The notes: generated from the sequence alone by a model not told the origin. A stretch of 64,000 nucleotides of DNA from Candidatus Bipolaricaulis anaerobius (GCF_900465355.1 NZ_LS483254.1:434001-498000), one strand, 5' to 3'; positions 21,328-29,288 are shown, counted from the stretch's first letter. A program made the numbers and translations.

Positions 21328-21356
21328 TTGTCCCGCGCCGGCGGTTGGGGTTCAAT
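21328..21356 (+). promoter_or_regulatory. Promoter of the alpha/beta hydrolase gene, leaderless
   Basis: TTGTCC at 21328-21333 and TTCAAT at 21351-21356 with a 17-base spacer. The ATG at 21364 lies 7 bases after the -10, again without a Shine-Dalgarno sequence. It diverges from the nfeD promoter. Confidence 0.5.
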
Positions 21357-21363
21357 TCCCGTC

Positions 21364-22239
21364 ATGGAGGCCCCCACCGCGACACCGCGCTCCCTCTGGA
21401 CGGCGGATGGCCTGTCCCTGTTCGTTCGGGTCTGGCCGGGGGAGGGCAAGGGCTGGCTGGGGATCATCCACGGCTACGGCGAGCACTCCGGGCGGTACGA
21501 CGGGTTCGCGCGTTGGTTGAACGCGCGCGGCTGGTCTGTGGCGGCGTGCGACCTGCGGGGCCATGGCAAAAGCCCGGGGCGACGGGGACACATCCGCCAG
21601 TTCTCGGACTACCTCCACGACGCCACCGCCCTCCACGGGTTCCTCCAGGGGCGCGCCGGGGGAAGGCCCGTGTTCCTCCTCGGCCACTCCCTGGGCGGGC
21701 TCATCGCCATCCGGTACGTCCAAGGAGGGGCGGAGGGCTTGGGTGGGCTCATCCTGAGCGCCCCGTTTCTGAAGGCGGAGCTCCCGATCCCCACCTGGAA
21801 GGTAGCCCTCTCCCGCGTCCTCTCGCGTGGGTGGCCCTCGTTCTCCAGTCCGAGCGGCCTGGTGGGGACGCTCGTGAGCCGCGATCCGGAAATCGTGGCG
21901 GAGTACGGGCGCGACCCCCTCATGCACCGGCGGGCCACCGCCCGCTGGCTCACCGAGACCTTGAAGGCGCAGGAGGACGCATTCGCTTGGGCCCCCAAGC
22001 TTCCGATCCCCCTCCTCCTCCTCCACGGCGACGCTGACCCGATCGCCAACGTCTCCGCGACGCGCCGCTTCTTCGCCGCCGCCGGATCCCAGGACAAGAC
22101 CCTGAACGTCTACGGGGGGTTCCTCCACGAGGTCCTGAACGAGATCGGGAAGGAACGGGTGTGGGAGGACATCGCCTCCTGGCTCGACGACCGGAGCCAC
22201 ACGGAAGACAAGATCAGAACGAAGGAGGTCATGTGCTGA
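21364..22239 (+). CDS. Alpha/beta hydrolase, monoacylglycerol lipase-like
   Basis: A 291-residue serine hydrolase resembling lysophospholipase/monoglyceride lipase (PldB-type). The oxyanion motif is GIIHGYGEHSGRY, the nucleophile elbow GHSLGG (about residue 110), the acid near LLLHGDADPIANV, and the catalytic His in GGFLHEVLNE. Between elbow and acid is a lid region typical of lipases. It probably acts on lysolipids or monoacylglycerols. The final bases encode KEVMC and overlap the GTG start of the YjbQ-like gene, so the two are coupled. Confidence 0.88.
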   Translation: MEAPTATPRSLWTADGLSLFVRVWPGEGKGWLGIIHGYGEHSGRYDGFARWLNARGWSVAACDLRGHGKSPGRRGHIRQFSDYLHDATALHGFLQGRAGGRPVFLLGHSLGGLIAIRYVQGGAEGLGGLILSAPFLKAELPIPTWKVALSRVLSRGWPSFSSPSGLVGTLVSRDPEIVAEYGRDPLMHRRATARWLTETLKAQEDAFAWAPKLPIPLLLLHGDADPIANVSATRRFFAAAGSQDKTLNVYGGFLHEVLNEIGKERVWEDIASWLDDRSHTEDKIRTKEVMC

Positions 22240-22604
22240 AGAGGATCCCCATCCAGACCACGCGCCGCGAAGAGGCGCGGGACATCACCGACGAGGTCCA
22301 GGGAGCGGTTGCTGAGTCGGGGACGCGGGAGGGGTTCGTGATCATCTACATCCCCCACGATGCGGCGGCGGTGAGCATCCACCGCGCGCTCGGAGAGGCC
22401 AATGCCCCAAAACTTGATCAGATCCTCGACGCTGTGAACCCGGATCGGGAGACGCCGGAGTACACCAAGGCCGCGTTCGTTGCCCCCACCGAGGTGGGGG
22501 TGGTCGAGCATGGCCGGATGGTCCTCGGCGACGACCAGCGCGTGTACTTCTACGAGTTCGATGGCCCCCAGGAGCGGGCGGTGTACGTGTACGTTGGGAC
22601 CTAA
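22233..22604 (+). CDS. YjbQ/UPF0047 family protein, divergent
   Basis: About 123 residues starting at GTG 22233, with GAAGGAGG upstream and an overlap with the hydrolase stop. The fold signature is visible: ITDEVQGAVAESGTREGFVIIYIPHDAAA at the front and GRMVLGDDQRVYFYEFDGP at the end. Family members reported to have thiamine-phosphate synthase activity keep HTTAA and a DxHxxA segment. Here HTT is HDA and the later segment reads PEYTKAAFV. The central catalytic residues therefore look altered, and a non-enzymatic or changed role is possible. Confidence 0.8.
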   Translation: MLKRIPIQTTRREEARDITDEVQGAVAESGTREGFVIIYIPHDAAAVSIHRALGEANAPKLDQILDAVNPDRETPEYTKAAFVAPTEVGVVEHGRMVLGDDQRVYFYEFDGPQERAVYVYVGT

Positions 22605-22605
22605 G

Positions 22606-22635
22606 TTGACGGTCCCCCCGTGGCCGCGGTAGGAT
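22606..22635 (+). promoter_or_regulatory. Promoter of tRNA-Asn
   Basis: TTGACG at 22606-22611, overlapping the base region just after the YjbQ stop, and TAGGAT at 22630-22635 are separated by 18 bases. The tRNA begins 10 bases after the -10. Confidence 0.55.
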
Positions 22636-22644
22636 TCACGTGAT

Positions 22645-22720
22645 TCCCCGGTAGCTCAGTTGGCAGAGCAGCCGGCTGTTAACCGGCGGGCCGGAGGTTC
22701 GAGTCCTCCCCGGGGAGCCA
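22645..22720 (+). tRNA. tRNA-Asn (anticodon GTT)
   Basis: A full cloverleaf with acceptor TCCCCGG/CCGGGGA, anticodon stem GCCGG/CCGGC and loop CTGTTAA giving GTT. The T-loop is TTCGAGT. The discriminator G is followed by encoded CCA. Confidence 0.96.
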
Positions 22721-22917
22721 CCGGGCTAGCTGCGGATCCGGGTGGCCAGGTTCGCCTCCACTACCGGTGAACCCTTACCCTTCTCCTCGATGGTGCCTTC
22801 CAGGTGCTCCACGGGGAAGCCGGTTCCACCCGCGCTAGCGATAGCTACAGCACCTGGATCCCTCGCTCCTTTAGCTCTCCCTCGGTGCAGGGGAGCTTCA
22901 GCCCCTTATCGTAGACC
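22721..22917 (-). pseudogene. Fused remnants of lost genes downstream of the SDR fragment
   Basis: On the minus strand this stretch encodes two short tails without starts. One reads VYDKGLKLPCTEGELKERGI and stops at about 22846; the other, in another frame, includes GTGFPVEHLEGTIEEKGKG and stops near 22733. Both look like true protein C-termini, but I do not recognise their families. They abut the truncated SDR gene, indicating one or more deletions next to tRNA-Asn. Confidence 0.45.
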
Positions 22918-23272
22918 ACTTGAGGTTGATGGAGATGACCCGGTCCCAGGTTTCCTCGGTACAGTCGGCGGTGGGGGCCCTCCTCCCCTCGATGCCGGCG
23001 TTGTTGAACGCAACATCCAGCCGGCCAAAGTTTTCTATCGCCTGGTTTACCGCCCTTTCCACCTCGGCCGGCTTTGACACGTCGGTCCCAACGAATATGG
23101 CCTCCCCGCCAGCCTTCCTGATCGCTTGGGCCGCTTCCTCGCCTTCCTTGACCAGGACATCGGCCAGGACGACCTTGGCCCCTTCCCGGGCGAAGGCCAG
23201 CGCCGTCGCTTTCCCAATCCCAGCGGCCGCCCCCGTGACCAGGGCCACCTTGCCGCTGAATTTCCCTGCCAT
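22898..23272 (-). pseudogene. Short-chain dehydrogenase/reductase, C-terminally truncated
   Basis: The ATG at 23272 has GGAGGAAG upstream. The first 120 residues are a clean classical SDR: VALVTGAAAGIGKATALAF cofactor loop, the Asp for NAD(H) preference in VVLADV, FNNAGIEG, and ISINLK. Right after INLK the protein diverges to WSTIRG and stops, before the Ser-Tyr-Lys catalytic residues and the substrate half. At about 124 residues it is half the family length and cannot be active. It follows the MDR dehydrogenase by 11 bases, so the original operon held both. Confidence 0.8.
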
Positions 23273-23283
23273 AACTTCCTCCC

Positions 23284-24285
23284 TCACATGGTCAAGACGA
23301 TCTTGCCGAAGTGCAGGCTCTTCTCCATCCGCTCCTGGGCTTCCCGGGCTTTCGAAAGCGGGTACGTTTTGTCCAAGACCGGATGGACCCGTTTCTCCTC
23401 GACCAGCTTGAACACTCGCTGGATCTCATCAGGCGTGCCTCCATAGGAACCGATATAGGCGATCTCCCGCCGGTACAGATCCTGGAGGTTCACCGTGATC
23501 TCCGCCCCGGAGGTGGCGCCACAGGTGGCGATGCGGCTGCCTTTGCGCACCGCAGCATTGCTCTCCCTCCAGGTGGTGTGGCCAACCAGCTCCACAACGA
23601 GGTCTGCGCCGGAACCGTTCGTCAGGCGTTTCACCTCCTGGGAGAAATTATGAGAGGAATCCACAATCACATCGGCGCCGAGGCCGCGGAGTCTCTCCCC
23701 TTTTTGGGGATCCCGGGTGGCGGCGATGACCCTTGCTCCCAAGGCGTGGGCGATTTGGACGGCGGCCGTGCCCACCCCGCCGGTCGCACCCACCACGAGC
23801 ACATCCTCACCTGGCCGCAGCTGCGCTCTGGTCACGATCATGTGATAGGCGGTGGTAAATGTCAGGAATATAGATGCAGCCTCAATGAAATTCAGGCCCT
23901 TGGGGAGAGGCCAAACGTTGGCGGCAGGAATAGCTACGTATTCTGCATAACAGCCATCGTGGGCGACCCCGATGAGCTGGGCTAAAAGGTTCGGTGTGTG
24001 GTACGCGCGAGGGGGATAGATCCACGGCGTGACCACAACCCTGGCGCCTTCTTCCACCCCGGTAACCCCGGGGCCAAGTTTTTCCACCGTTCCCGCCCCC
24101 TCCGAGCCCAGGATCCGCGGCAGCTCAACCGGCATATTCCCGGTGCGTACCCAGATGTCGAGGTGGTTGATGGCCGCCGCTTGCAAGTTGACCAAAACCT
24201 CCCCCGTCCCGGGGACGGGGTTCGGCACTTCCTCGATCCGGAGAACTTCCGGCCCTCCTGTTGAATGGATGCGCACTGCTTTCAT
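23284..24285 (-). CDS. Zinc-type MDR alcohol dehydrogenase/quinone reductase
   Basis: A 333-residue medium-chain dehydrogenase. The GroES-like front (MKAVRIHSTGGPEVLRIEEV, INHLDIWVRTG) leads to GSEGAGTVEKLG. The Rossmann fold follows with VLVVGATGGVGTAAVQIA (about 168-185) and an Arg-containing ATRD end that suggests NADP(H). The catalytic Cys and structural four-Cys lobe of zinc enzymes are not evident, so it is closer to the quinone oxidoreductase branch. Start and stop overlap its neighbours (ATGA with the DUF488 gene). Confidence 0.85.
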   Translation of the reverse strand: MKAVRIHSTGGPEVLRIEEVPNPVPGTGEVLVNLQAAAINHLDIWVRTGNMPVELPRILGSEGAGTVEKLGPGVTGVEEGARVVVTPWIYPPRAYHTPNLLAQLIGVAHDGCYAEYVAIPAANVWPLPKGLNFIEAASIFLTFTTAYHMIVTRAQLRPGEDVLVVGATGGVGTAAVQIAHALGARVIAATRDPQKGERLRGLGADVIVDSSHNFSQEVKRLTNGSGADLVVELVGHTTWRESNAAVRKGSRIATCGATSGAEITVNLQDLYRREIAYIGSYGGTPDEIQRVFKLVEEKRVHPVLDKTYPLSKAREAQERMEKSLHFGKIVLTM

Positions 24286-24677
24286 GCTCCACCCTCCCGT
24301 GCCGGAAACCCATATGGACTGGTAGACCCAAGCACATATGTCTCCATGTATTCCCTAAGGGCCAAGGCGTTGCGGTGTTGGCGATCCTTGGCCCCATAGA
24401 GAATGGTTACGACGCCATCCCTCGCCTCTTCGGCGATGGTGGTCAAAAGATCAGGTTGAGTTGCAAGTTCAGCAAAATAGCGCCGCTTGAATTCCGGCCA
24501 CCTCTCGGGGTCGTGGCAGAACTGTTTCCTGATCTCGCTATCGGGGGCGATGTCCCTGAGCCACAGGTTCACCTGGGCCCGTTCCCGGGATAGCCCCCGT
24601 GGCCACAGGCGGTCCACCGATACCCGCAGGCCGTCCTCAGGCGTCGCGGGGTCATACACCCGCTTTACCTTGATCAT
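24282..24677 (-). CDS. DUF488 family protein (YeaO-like)
   Basis: A 131-residue protein with the diagnostic block VYDPATPEDGLRVSVDRLWPRG near residues 7-28, LWLRDIAPDSEIRKQFCHDP, and a closing KDRQHRNALALREYME. YeaO-like DUF488 proteins are often found beside stress and redox genes, and their activity is not established. It overlaps the flavodiiron gene before it and the dehydrogenase after it by four bases each, so it belongs to this stress operon. Confidence 0.9.
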   Translation of the reverse strand: MIKVKRVYDPATPEDGLRVSVDRLWPRGLSRERAQVNLWLRDIAPDSEIRKQFCHDPERWPEFKRRYFAELATQPDLLTTIAEEARDGVVTILYGAKDRQHRNALALREYMETYVLGSTSPYGFPAREGGA

Positions 24678-25855
24678 CTTTCCCCCTTGATCCTATTTGC
24701 CAGCTCTTCTGCCAGGGAGCGGGCCGCGTTCTCTTCCTCCTCGGTGGCCCGGCCGTGGACCCCCAGGGCGCCAATGAGTTCAATCCCGGTGGGGGCGAGG
24801 ATCTCCTGGGCCTGGCGCACGGCGCCCCCGGCCCAGCCGTGGGAACTCAGCACGGCGGCGTACTTGAGGGGCGGCTTGAGGGCCCGGATGAGGTTGGCGG
24901 CGTTGAGGGCGGCGGGGTGGAGGCCGCCCAACACGGTTGGGGCCCCGAGGACGAGCGCCCGCCCGTCCACGAGGTCACCGGCGAGGTCGCCCACGTCCAC
25001 CTGCGCCAGGTCGTGCACGGCCACTCGGATCCCCTCGCCGAGCAGAGTCTCCGCGACGATGCGGACGAGGCGCTCCGTGGACCCCCACATGCTCACGTAG
25101 GCGACGACGGCCTTGGGCAATGTCTCCCCTGCCGTCCACTTTCGGTACAGGTCGAGGATCCGCTCCGGATGGCGCCACAGTGGGCCGTGGCTCGGAGCGA
25201 TGAGCTCGATCGGGAGATCGGTGAGCTTCTTCAGCGCCCGCTCCCCGGCCTTGTGGAACGGCATCATGATCTCGCCGAAGTACATCTGGGCGCGGACGGG
25301 AAGGTCCGCCACTTCGTCATCGTATACCCCGGCCGCGGTGTGGGATCCGAAGAAGTCACACGGGAAGAGGATCTTGTCCTCAGCGAGGTAGGTGAACATC
25401 GTCTCCGGCCAGTGGAGGAAGGGCGCGTCCACGAACCGCAGCGTTTTGCCTCCCAGATCGAGCATGTCAGCGTCCGTCACGACCTGCATCCGCTCCCGCG
25501 GCACCTGGTAGTAGCGGGCGGCCATGTCGGCACCCTTTGCGGTGAGGACGAGCCGCGCCTGTGGGCTTGCCGCGAGGACGATCGGGATCGCCCCGGCATG
25601 GTCGGGCTCAGCGTGGTTCATGATCACGTAGTCGAGCGTCGCTGGATCCGTAATCGCCCCGATCTTGGCCAGCAGCTCGCCCTCGAACCCGGGATTGACC
25701 GTGTCCACGAGGGCTGTCTTCTCCCCCTGGACGAGGTAGGCGTTGTACGATGTCCCGTGGGGAAGCGGGATCAACCCGTCGAACATCCGTCGGCCCCAGT
25801 CCTTGACCCCGACCCAGTGCACGCCCTTCCTAAGCTCGATCGCGATCGGCTTCAT
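24674..25855 (-). CDS. A-type flavodiiron protein (FprA)
   Basis: At 393 residues, this is the two-domain oxygen/nitric-oxide reductase of anaerobes. The N-terminal metallo-beta-lactamase half carries di-iron ligands in NHAEPDHAG (about residue 80), the Asp in LFPCDFFGSH, and the final His in PSHGPLW. The C-terminal flavodoxin domain binds FMN through VSMWGSTERLVR and SSHGWAGGAV. Electrons probably come from the rubredoxin/ferredoxin pool. The ATG has GGAGGG upstream. The AhpD-like reading frame overlaps its start by 26 bases, so the pair is tightly coupled. Confidence 0.95.
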   Translation of the reverse strand: MKPIAIELRKGVHWVGVKDWGRRMFDGLIPLPHGTSYNAYLVQGEKTALVDTVNPGFEGELLAKIGAITDPATLDYVIMNHAEPDHAGAIPIVLAASPQARLVLTAKGADMAARYYQVPRERMQVVTDADMLDLGGKTLRFVDAPFLHWPETMFTYLAEDKILFPCDFFGSHTAAGVYDDEVADLPVRAQMYFGEIMMPFHKAGERALKKLTDLPIELIAPSHGPLWRHPERILDLYRKWTAGETLPKAVVAYVSMWGSTERLVRIVAETLLGEGIRVAVHDLAQVDVGDLAGDLVDGRALVLGAPTVLGGLHPAALNAANLIRALKPPLKYAAVLSSHGWAGGAVRQAQEILAPTGIELIGALGVHGRATEEEENAARSLAEELANRIKGER

Positions 25856-26198
25856 CGGTTCCCTCCTCCAGTTCATCCACCAGCGCTGCCGCTCGGCGGA
25901 GGTGGGGGATGACGATCGACCCGCCCACCACCAACGCGACCGACAGCGCTTCCATGAGCTCCTCCCCCGTCGCCCCTGCCTCCCATGCCCCGACGACGTG
26001 GTAGGTGATGCAGTCGTCGCAGCGCAAGACGAGGGAGGCCACCAGGCCGAGGAGCTCCTTCACCTTGCGGGGCAGCGCCCCATCTTCGTAAGCCTGGGCA
26101 TCGAGGGCGAACAGCCGCTTCGTGACGAGGTCTGCCCGCTTAAGGACGATCTCGTTCAACCGTTCTCGCTCCGCGAAGAACTCTTCCCGCTTGCCCAT
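25830..26198 (-). CDS. Carboxymuconolactone decarboxylase/AhpD-like protein
   Basis: A 122-residue all-helical CMD-family protein. The CxxC pair with downstream His is LRCDDCITYHVVGAWEAGAT, the AhpD-type redox centre that relays electrons in peroxide defence. A C-terminal helix rich in acid residues overlaps the start of the flavodiiron gene. Position between the hemerythrin-PAS gene and FprA supports a role in oxidative-stress protection rather than in aromatic degradation. Confidence 0.9.
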   Translation of the reverse strand: MGKREEFFAERERLNEIVLKRADLVTKRLFALDAQAYEDGALPRKVKELLGLVASLVLRCDDCITYHVVGAWEAGATGEELMEALSVALVVGGSIVIPHLRRAAALVDELEEGTDEADRDRA

Positions 26199-26218
26199 CG
26201 TGTCCTCCTTCGCCTCCC

Positions 26219-27367
26219 TCAGTCGTCGAGGAGGCGCCGTTCTCCGGAGATCTCTTGGAGCGGTCCGATGTCCTGGGTCACCTCGACCGTGCCCAGGTAC
26301 TCCCCGTTCGTCCCGCGCACCGGGAAGTACCGAATGTACACGAGCTTCCCCTGGAGCGGGAGCCAGAACTCGGCCTCGTCGCGCTTGCCCTCCCGGAACT
26401 CCCGCAGGATTCGGTCCACGATGTGGACGCTCTTCTGGGGGTGGCAGTCCTGCACCTTGCGCCCGATCACGGCCGGGGTGCGGACGAAGATCCGGTCCTT
26501 CGTCTGGTTGAAGTAACGGACGGTGTCGTCCTTGTCCACGAAGGTGATATCCACGGGCAGGGTGTTCAGCACCGCCTCCAGCTCATGGACGGTGAACTCG
26601 CCCGTCGGGAGCCGCACGCGGCCCTCCGTCGCCGGGCCAGGTTCGGAACGGGTAACAGGGGGCACCGGCGCGGCGGGAGTGAAGCAGCAGTAGCCGATTT
26701 CGTCGAATTGAGCCCGGATCTCATGCCACTCCCCCTCCGGGATCACCTGAAGGGCGGTCGGGAAGAGGATGCGGTTCTCCTTGAGGAAGTGGGAGGAAAG
26801 CCGTTCCCCCAAGGCCACGGAAAGCTCCCGGAGCCGTCCCCTTTCTGCGGTTTGGATCCCCTTCTTGAGCTTGCGGATCTCCTGGTGCTCGTTCCACAGG
26901 ACCCGCGGTGGCTCCACGACCCCGTGCTTCTCCACCATGGGGAACAGGACGTTCTCCTCCCGCAGGTAGTGTCGCTCCGACTCCTCGAGGTGCTCGCGGA
27001 TGTGGGCCAGCTCCTCTGGACTTCCTTGCCCCTGGGCTAGGCGATTGAGCTTCTCGGCGATGCGGAGGAGCTCCCGGTGCTCGGCCATGAGGATCCCCAC
27101 CGGGTGCCAGGGCGGGGTAGGAACCTCCGTATTGGCGAGCGCCTCCTCGAACAGGCTCAAGTGCAGGTCACAGAGCCCCAGTAGCTCTTCCCGCGGCAAT
27201 CCCTCCCGCACGAGCTCGTCCTCGAGCTGAGCGATCTCCTGCGGAGAGACGTTCCCCACGGCGTCGCGAAACGCAGCCTTGAGGCGCTGCGGGCTCTCCC
27301 CGGCATGCAGCCGGTGCAGGATCTCCTTCAGCGCCTCCTTCCTCGTGTTGCCCATCATCTCGCTCAT
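26219..27367 (-). CDS. DUF438 - hemerythrin (HHE) - PAS domain protein
   Basis: A 382-residue sensor-like protein. An N-terminal DUF438 region (residues about 8-75, LKEILHRLHAGESPQRLK) is followed by a hemerythrin domain (HPVGILMAEHRELL, HYLREENVLFPMVEKHG, NEHQEIRKL, HFLKENRILFPTAL) with the His/Glu di-iron ligands. A C-terminal PAS domain (LPVDITFVDKDDTVRYFN, VQDCHPQKSVHIVDRIL) closes it. No kinase or DNA-binding output is present. Such proteins are thought to bind O2 or NO, which fits its place beside flavodiiron and AhpD-like genes. Start ATG 27367 has GGAGGAGA upstream. Confidence 0.9.
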   Translation of the reverse strand: MSEMMGNTRKEALKEILHRLHAGESPQRLKAAFRDAVGNVSPQEIAQLEDELVREGLPREELLGLCDLHLSLFEEALANTEVPTPPWHPVGILMAEHRELLRIAEKLNRLAQGQGSPEELAHIREHLEESERHYLREENVLFPMVEKHGVVEPPRVLWNEHQEIRKLKKGIQTAERGRLRELSVALGERLSSHFLKENRILFPTALQVIPEGEWHEIRAQFDEIGYCCFTPAAPVPPVTRSEPGPATEGRVRLPTGEFTVHELEAVLNTLPVDITFVDKDDTVRYFNQTKDRIFVRTPAVIGRKVQDCHPQKSVHIVDRILREFREGKRDEAEFWLPLQGKLVYIRYFPVRGTNGEYLGTVEVTQDIGPLQEISGERRLLDD

Positions 27368-27386
27368 CTCTGTCTCCTCCTTCCAT

Positions 27387-27800
27387 TCAGGATTGACCTC
27401 GCATCCGTGCAGCGAGGGACCCGATCGTCGTCCGCTCGAAGAAGTCCACCACCTCGTCCCGGACTGGATCCCACACCTGGGCGAGCGGGCAATCCGGGTT
27501 CCCCGGGCAGGGATCCACCTCAAACGGGCATTCCCGGAACGAGGCCTCGCCTTCCGTGACCCGGATGATCTCGGCGAGGGAGATCTCCTCCGCGGGCCGG
27601 GCGAGGGCGATCCCCCCACCCCGGCCCCGGGCCGAGGCGAGGATCCCCGCCCGCACCAGCGGGGGGACGAGCTTGGCCAGGTACGGCTCGGGGACCGGTC
27701 CATCCGCGGCCAACTCGCGGACCGTGGCCGGGCCGCCACCGCGCGCGGCGAGGCGGATCAGGGTCAAGATCGCATACTTGCTCGCCAGGGAGAGCCTCAT
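27387..27800 (-). CDS. Rrf2-family transcriptional regulator
   Basis: A 137-residue winged-helix regulator starting MRLSLASKYAILTLIRLAA. The recognition helix is VPEPYLAKLVPPLVRAGIL and the wing RGRGGGIALARPA. Three or four cysteines in ECPFEVDPCPGNPDCPL (about residues 93-109) can hold an Fe-S cluster as in IscR/NsrR relatives. It lies first in the stress operon (Rrf2, DUF438-HHE-PAS, AhpD-like, FprA, DUF488, MDR, SDR remnant). It probably represses that operon until the cluster is damaged by oxygen or NO. Confidence 0.92.
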   Translation of the reverse strand: MRLSLASKYAILTLIRLAARGGGPATVRELAADGPVPEPYLAKLVPPLVRAGILASARGRGGGIALARPAEEISLAEIIRVTEGEASFRECPFEVDPCPGNPDCPLAQVWDPVRDEVVDFFERTTIGSLAARMRGQS

Positions 27801-27812
27801 CCGCTGTCTCCA

Positions 27813-27867
27813 GATAATCGGATCTTCTTATCGCCTTTATAGTAGGGCCGACGCAGCTCTTAGTCAA
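27813..27867 (-). promoter_or_regulatory. Rrf2 operon promoter with palindromic operator
   Basis: On the minus strand TTGACT (27867-27862) and TACTAT (27844-27839) are spaced by 17. Between the -10 and the start codon lies a palindrome-like site at 27813-27832 with arms GATAA and TTATC, covering the expected transcription start. This placement suits autorepression by the Rrf2 protein. Confidence 0.7.
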
Positions 27868-27904
27868 GGGGGGGTTGCCGTCCTCCGGCTTACGGGTGGG
27901 GTCC

Positions 27905-28135
27905 GCTGGAATATAGCTAGCCCGTGCGGGCCTCCGTCGGGGCCAGTTCGACGGGCGCTCCTGGGGACCGAGCTCAGGCCAAGGGGTCCTCTATCACCCG
28001 CAGGGACCAGCTTACCGTTGCTCCCTTCCGGGCCTCGCGGGGTTCACCGGTATGCGTCGCAGAGGGCTCGACCGTCATCGCCCGGGGCTCCCAGGCCGAT
28101 TCCGTCTCCCCGTCCTCTCGGGAGGCCCATCGGCT
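27905..28135 (-). ncRNA. ffs: Signal recognition particle RNA (long form)
   Basis: On the minus strand the domain IV core is unmistakable: GAGGCCCGGAAGGGAGCAACGG near 28043-28016, with GGAA tetraloop at 28029-28026 and the asymmetric AGCAA bulge that binds Ffh. Complementary arms extend on both sides (for example GGGCGATGACGGTCGAG with later CTCGGTCC/CGAACTGG segments). The total of about 230 bases implies the long SRP RNA with an Alu-like domain rather than the short 4.5S type. Ends are approximate. A TATACG box lies just upstream. Confidence 0.8.
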
Positions 28136-28340
28136 CCACGTATAGCGGGTTTTGGATGCAGGGGACCGCTAACCCCCCACCTGCACGGGCCGACCGGACA
28201 GTCTATGGTCGTACGTCGGGAAGTCAACATGTCGCGACAGTAGCTGGAGTGGGCGTCGTATCAGGGACTGGGCGAACTCGGTGTCTCTCCTCGATGGTTC
28301 CGTCGTTGATTGCCGGCTTGTAGTTCCCCGGCTGTCCTTC

Positions 28341-28431
28341 TGGCGGAGGGGGTGGGATTTGAACCCACGGCACCCTTTGGGGGTGCACCTGCTCTCCAGG
28401 CAGGTGGCTTCGGCCGCTCACCCACCCCTCC
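28341..28431 (-). tRNA. tRNA-Ser (anticodon GGA)
   Basis: A class II tRNA read on the minus strand. The acceptor is GGAGGGG/CCCCTCC, the anticodon stem ACCTGC/GCAGGT with loop CTGGAGA giving GGA (UCC/UCU), and a long variable arm is present. The T-loop is TTCAAAT and CCA is encoded. Confidence 0.95.
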
Positions 28432-28597
28432 GTGACTGGATTCTAACCATCGGCTCTGGCTTCGGCAAAGCCCATGAGAACCCGTCCCCCGCTTAGAATA
28501 CGTACGTACTCCTCGGCCTCTCGCCCAGTGCGGAGTTCTACGAGAGGGTGAAGTCGGTCGCCCAGAGCGTGGCCGGAGTGGCGAGGGCACACGGTGG
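28432..28597. other. Intergenic stretch before the REP-transposase remnant
   Basis: No complete gene is seen. On the plus strand, 28500-28600 can be read as YVLLGLSPSAEFYERVKSVA followed by more coding-like codons, with no start and a frame interrupted on the left. It may be the tail of a lost protein. Confidence 0.3.
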
Positions 28598-29271
28598 GGG
28601 GTCAGGTCTTCATTTTTGGTGTTTCCTCGCCTCTGCCACCCGGTTGGCGATGACGCTCACCGTCGAGTAGTACAACCCCAATGCATTCGCCACTTCCTTG
28701 AGAGTGTACCCGGAACGGCTTGGTAAATCCGCTCATTTCGATCGGAGTTGTCCTTGATGCCGGAAAAGAGCTCCTCTAGTTTGGGCCGGGTCACCAGCCT
28801 CTCTCTTCGAGGAATCTCCACCGTGGGGGACCTCGGGGGACCTCCCTCGCAATAGAGGTTCCAGCGCCTCCACGAACCGCTCCGTCCCCAGGATCACCCC
28901 ACCGCGAAGGTCAGCCCAGACGTCGGTCCCGCTCCCCTCCTTGACAAACTTCCGATATTCCTTCTCCGCCCGAGCACGGTCCTGGTGAAATTGGGACAAT
29001 ATCCAATCCGTGGCGAGAAAGTCTGAGGGTTCTTCTTCCCCGGCTGTCGCTCGGTAGCTGCTCCACCGCCAAGCGTCAGCCAAAAGTGAACACCTGCCCC
29101 CTGCGCTGTGCGTTCAAGAAGCTCAACCGGTCTTCGTCGTCCAGGAAGATATCCTGGCGGTCATTACCACGGCTTTTGATGTGGTGCACCGCGCCACCAT
29201 ATTCGATGCGTAACGGGCGTGCCATGCGACGAGTATATCGCGCCTAACACAAAGGGTGAAGACCTGACCCC
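28598..29271. repeat. 15-bp inverted repeats flanking the REP-transposase remnant
   Basis: GGGGTCAGGTCTTCA at 28598-28612 and its exact reverse complement TGAAGACCTGACCCC at 29257-29271 bracket the broken transposase gene. They are the candidate element ends of this REP-associated unit. Confidence 0.8.
28610..29225 (-). pseudogene. REP-associated tyrosine transposase (Y1/TnpA_REP), broken
   Basis: The front (ATG 29225) encodes MARPLRIEYGGAVHHIKSRG and NDRQDIFLDDEDRLSFL, the canonical start of these single-strand transposases. It then stops after about 49 codons. The frame resumes at about 29100 with LADAWRWSSYRATAG, so roughly 100 residues including the catalytic Tyr and HUH region are deleted. 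Further on, frame changes near 28760 and 28690 separate LFSGIKDNSD and GYTLKEVANALGLYYS, the C-terminal DnaA-like helix-turn-helix. The copy is inactive. Confidence 0.85.
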
Positions 29272-29288
29272 TTCACACTCATTGATTT

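Noticed and set aside
27905-28135. Protein-coding reading of the SRP RNA region
   Set aside because: The domain IV GGAA tetraloop and bulge are decisive for an RNA gene, and the frames here are unrelated to any protein.
28598-29271. CRISPR-like repeat
   Set aside because: There are only two copies, in inverted orientation, flanking a transposase remnant; no regularly spaced array exists anywhere in the window.
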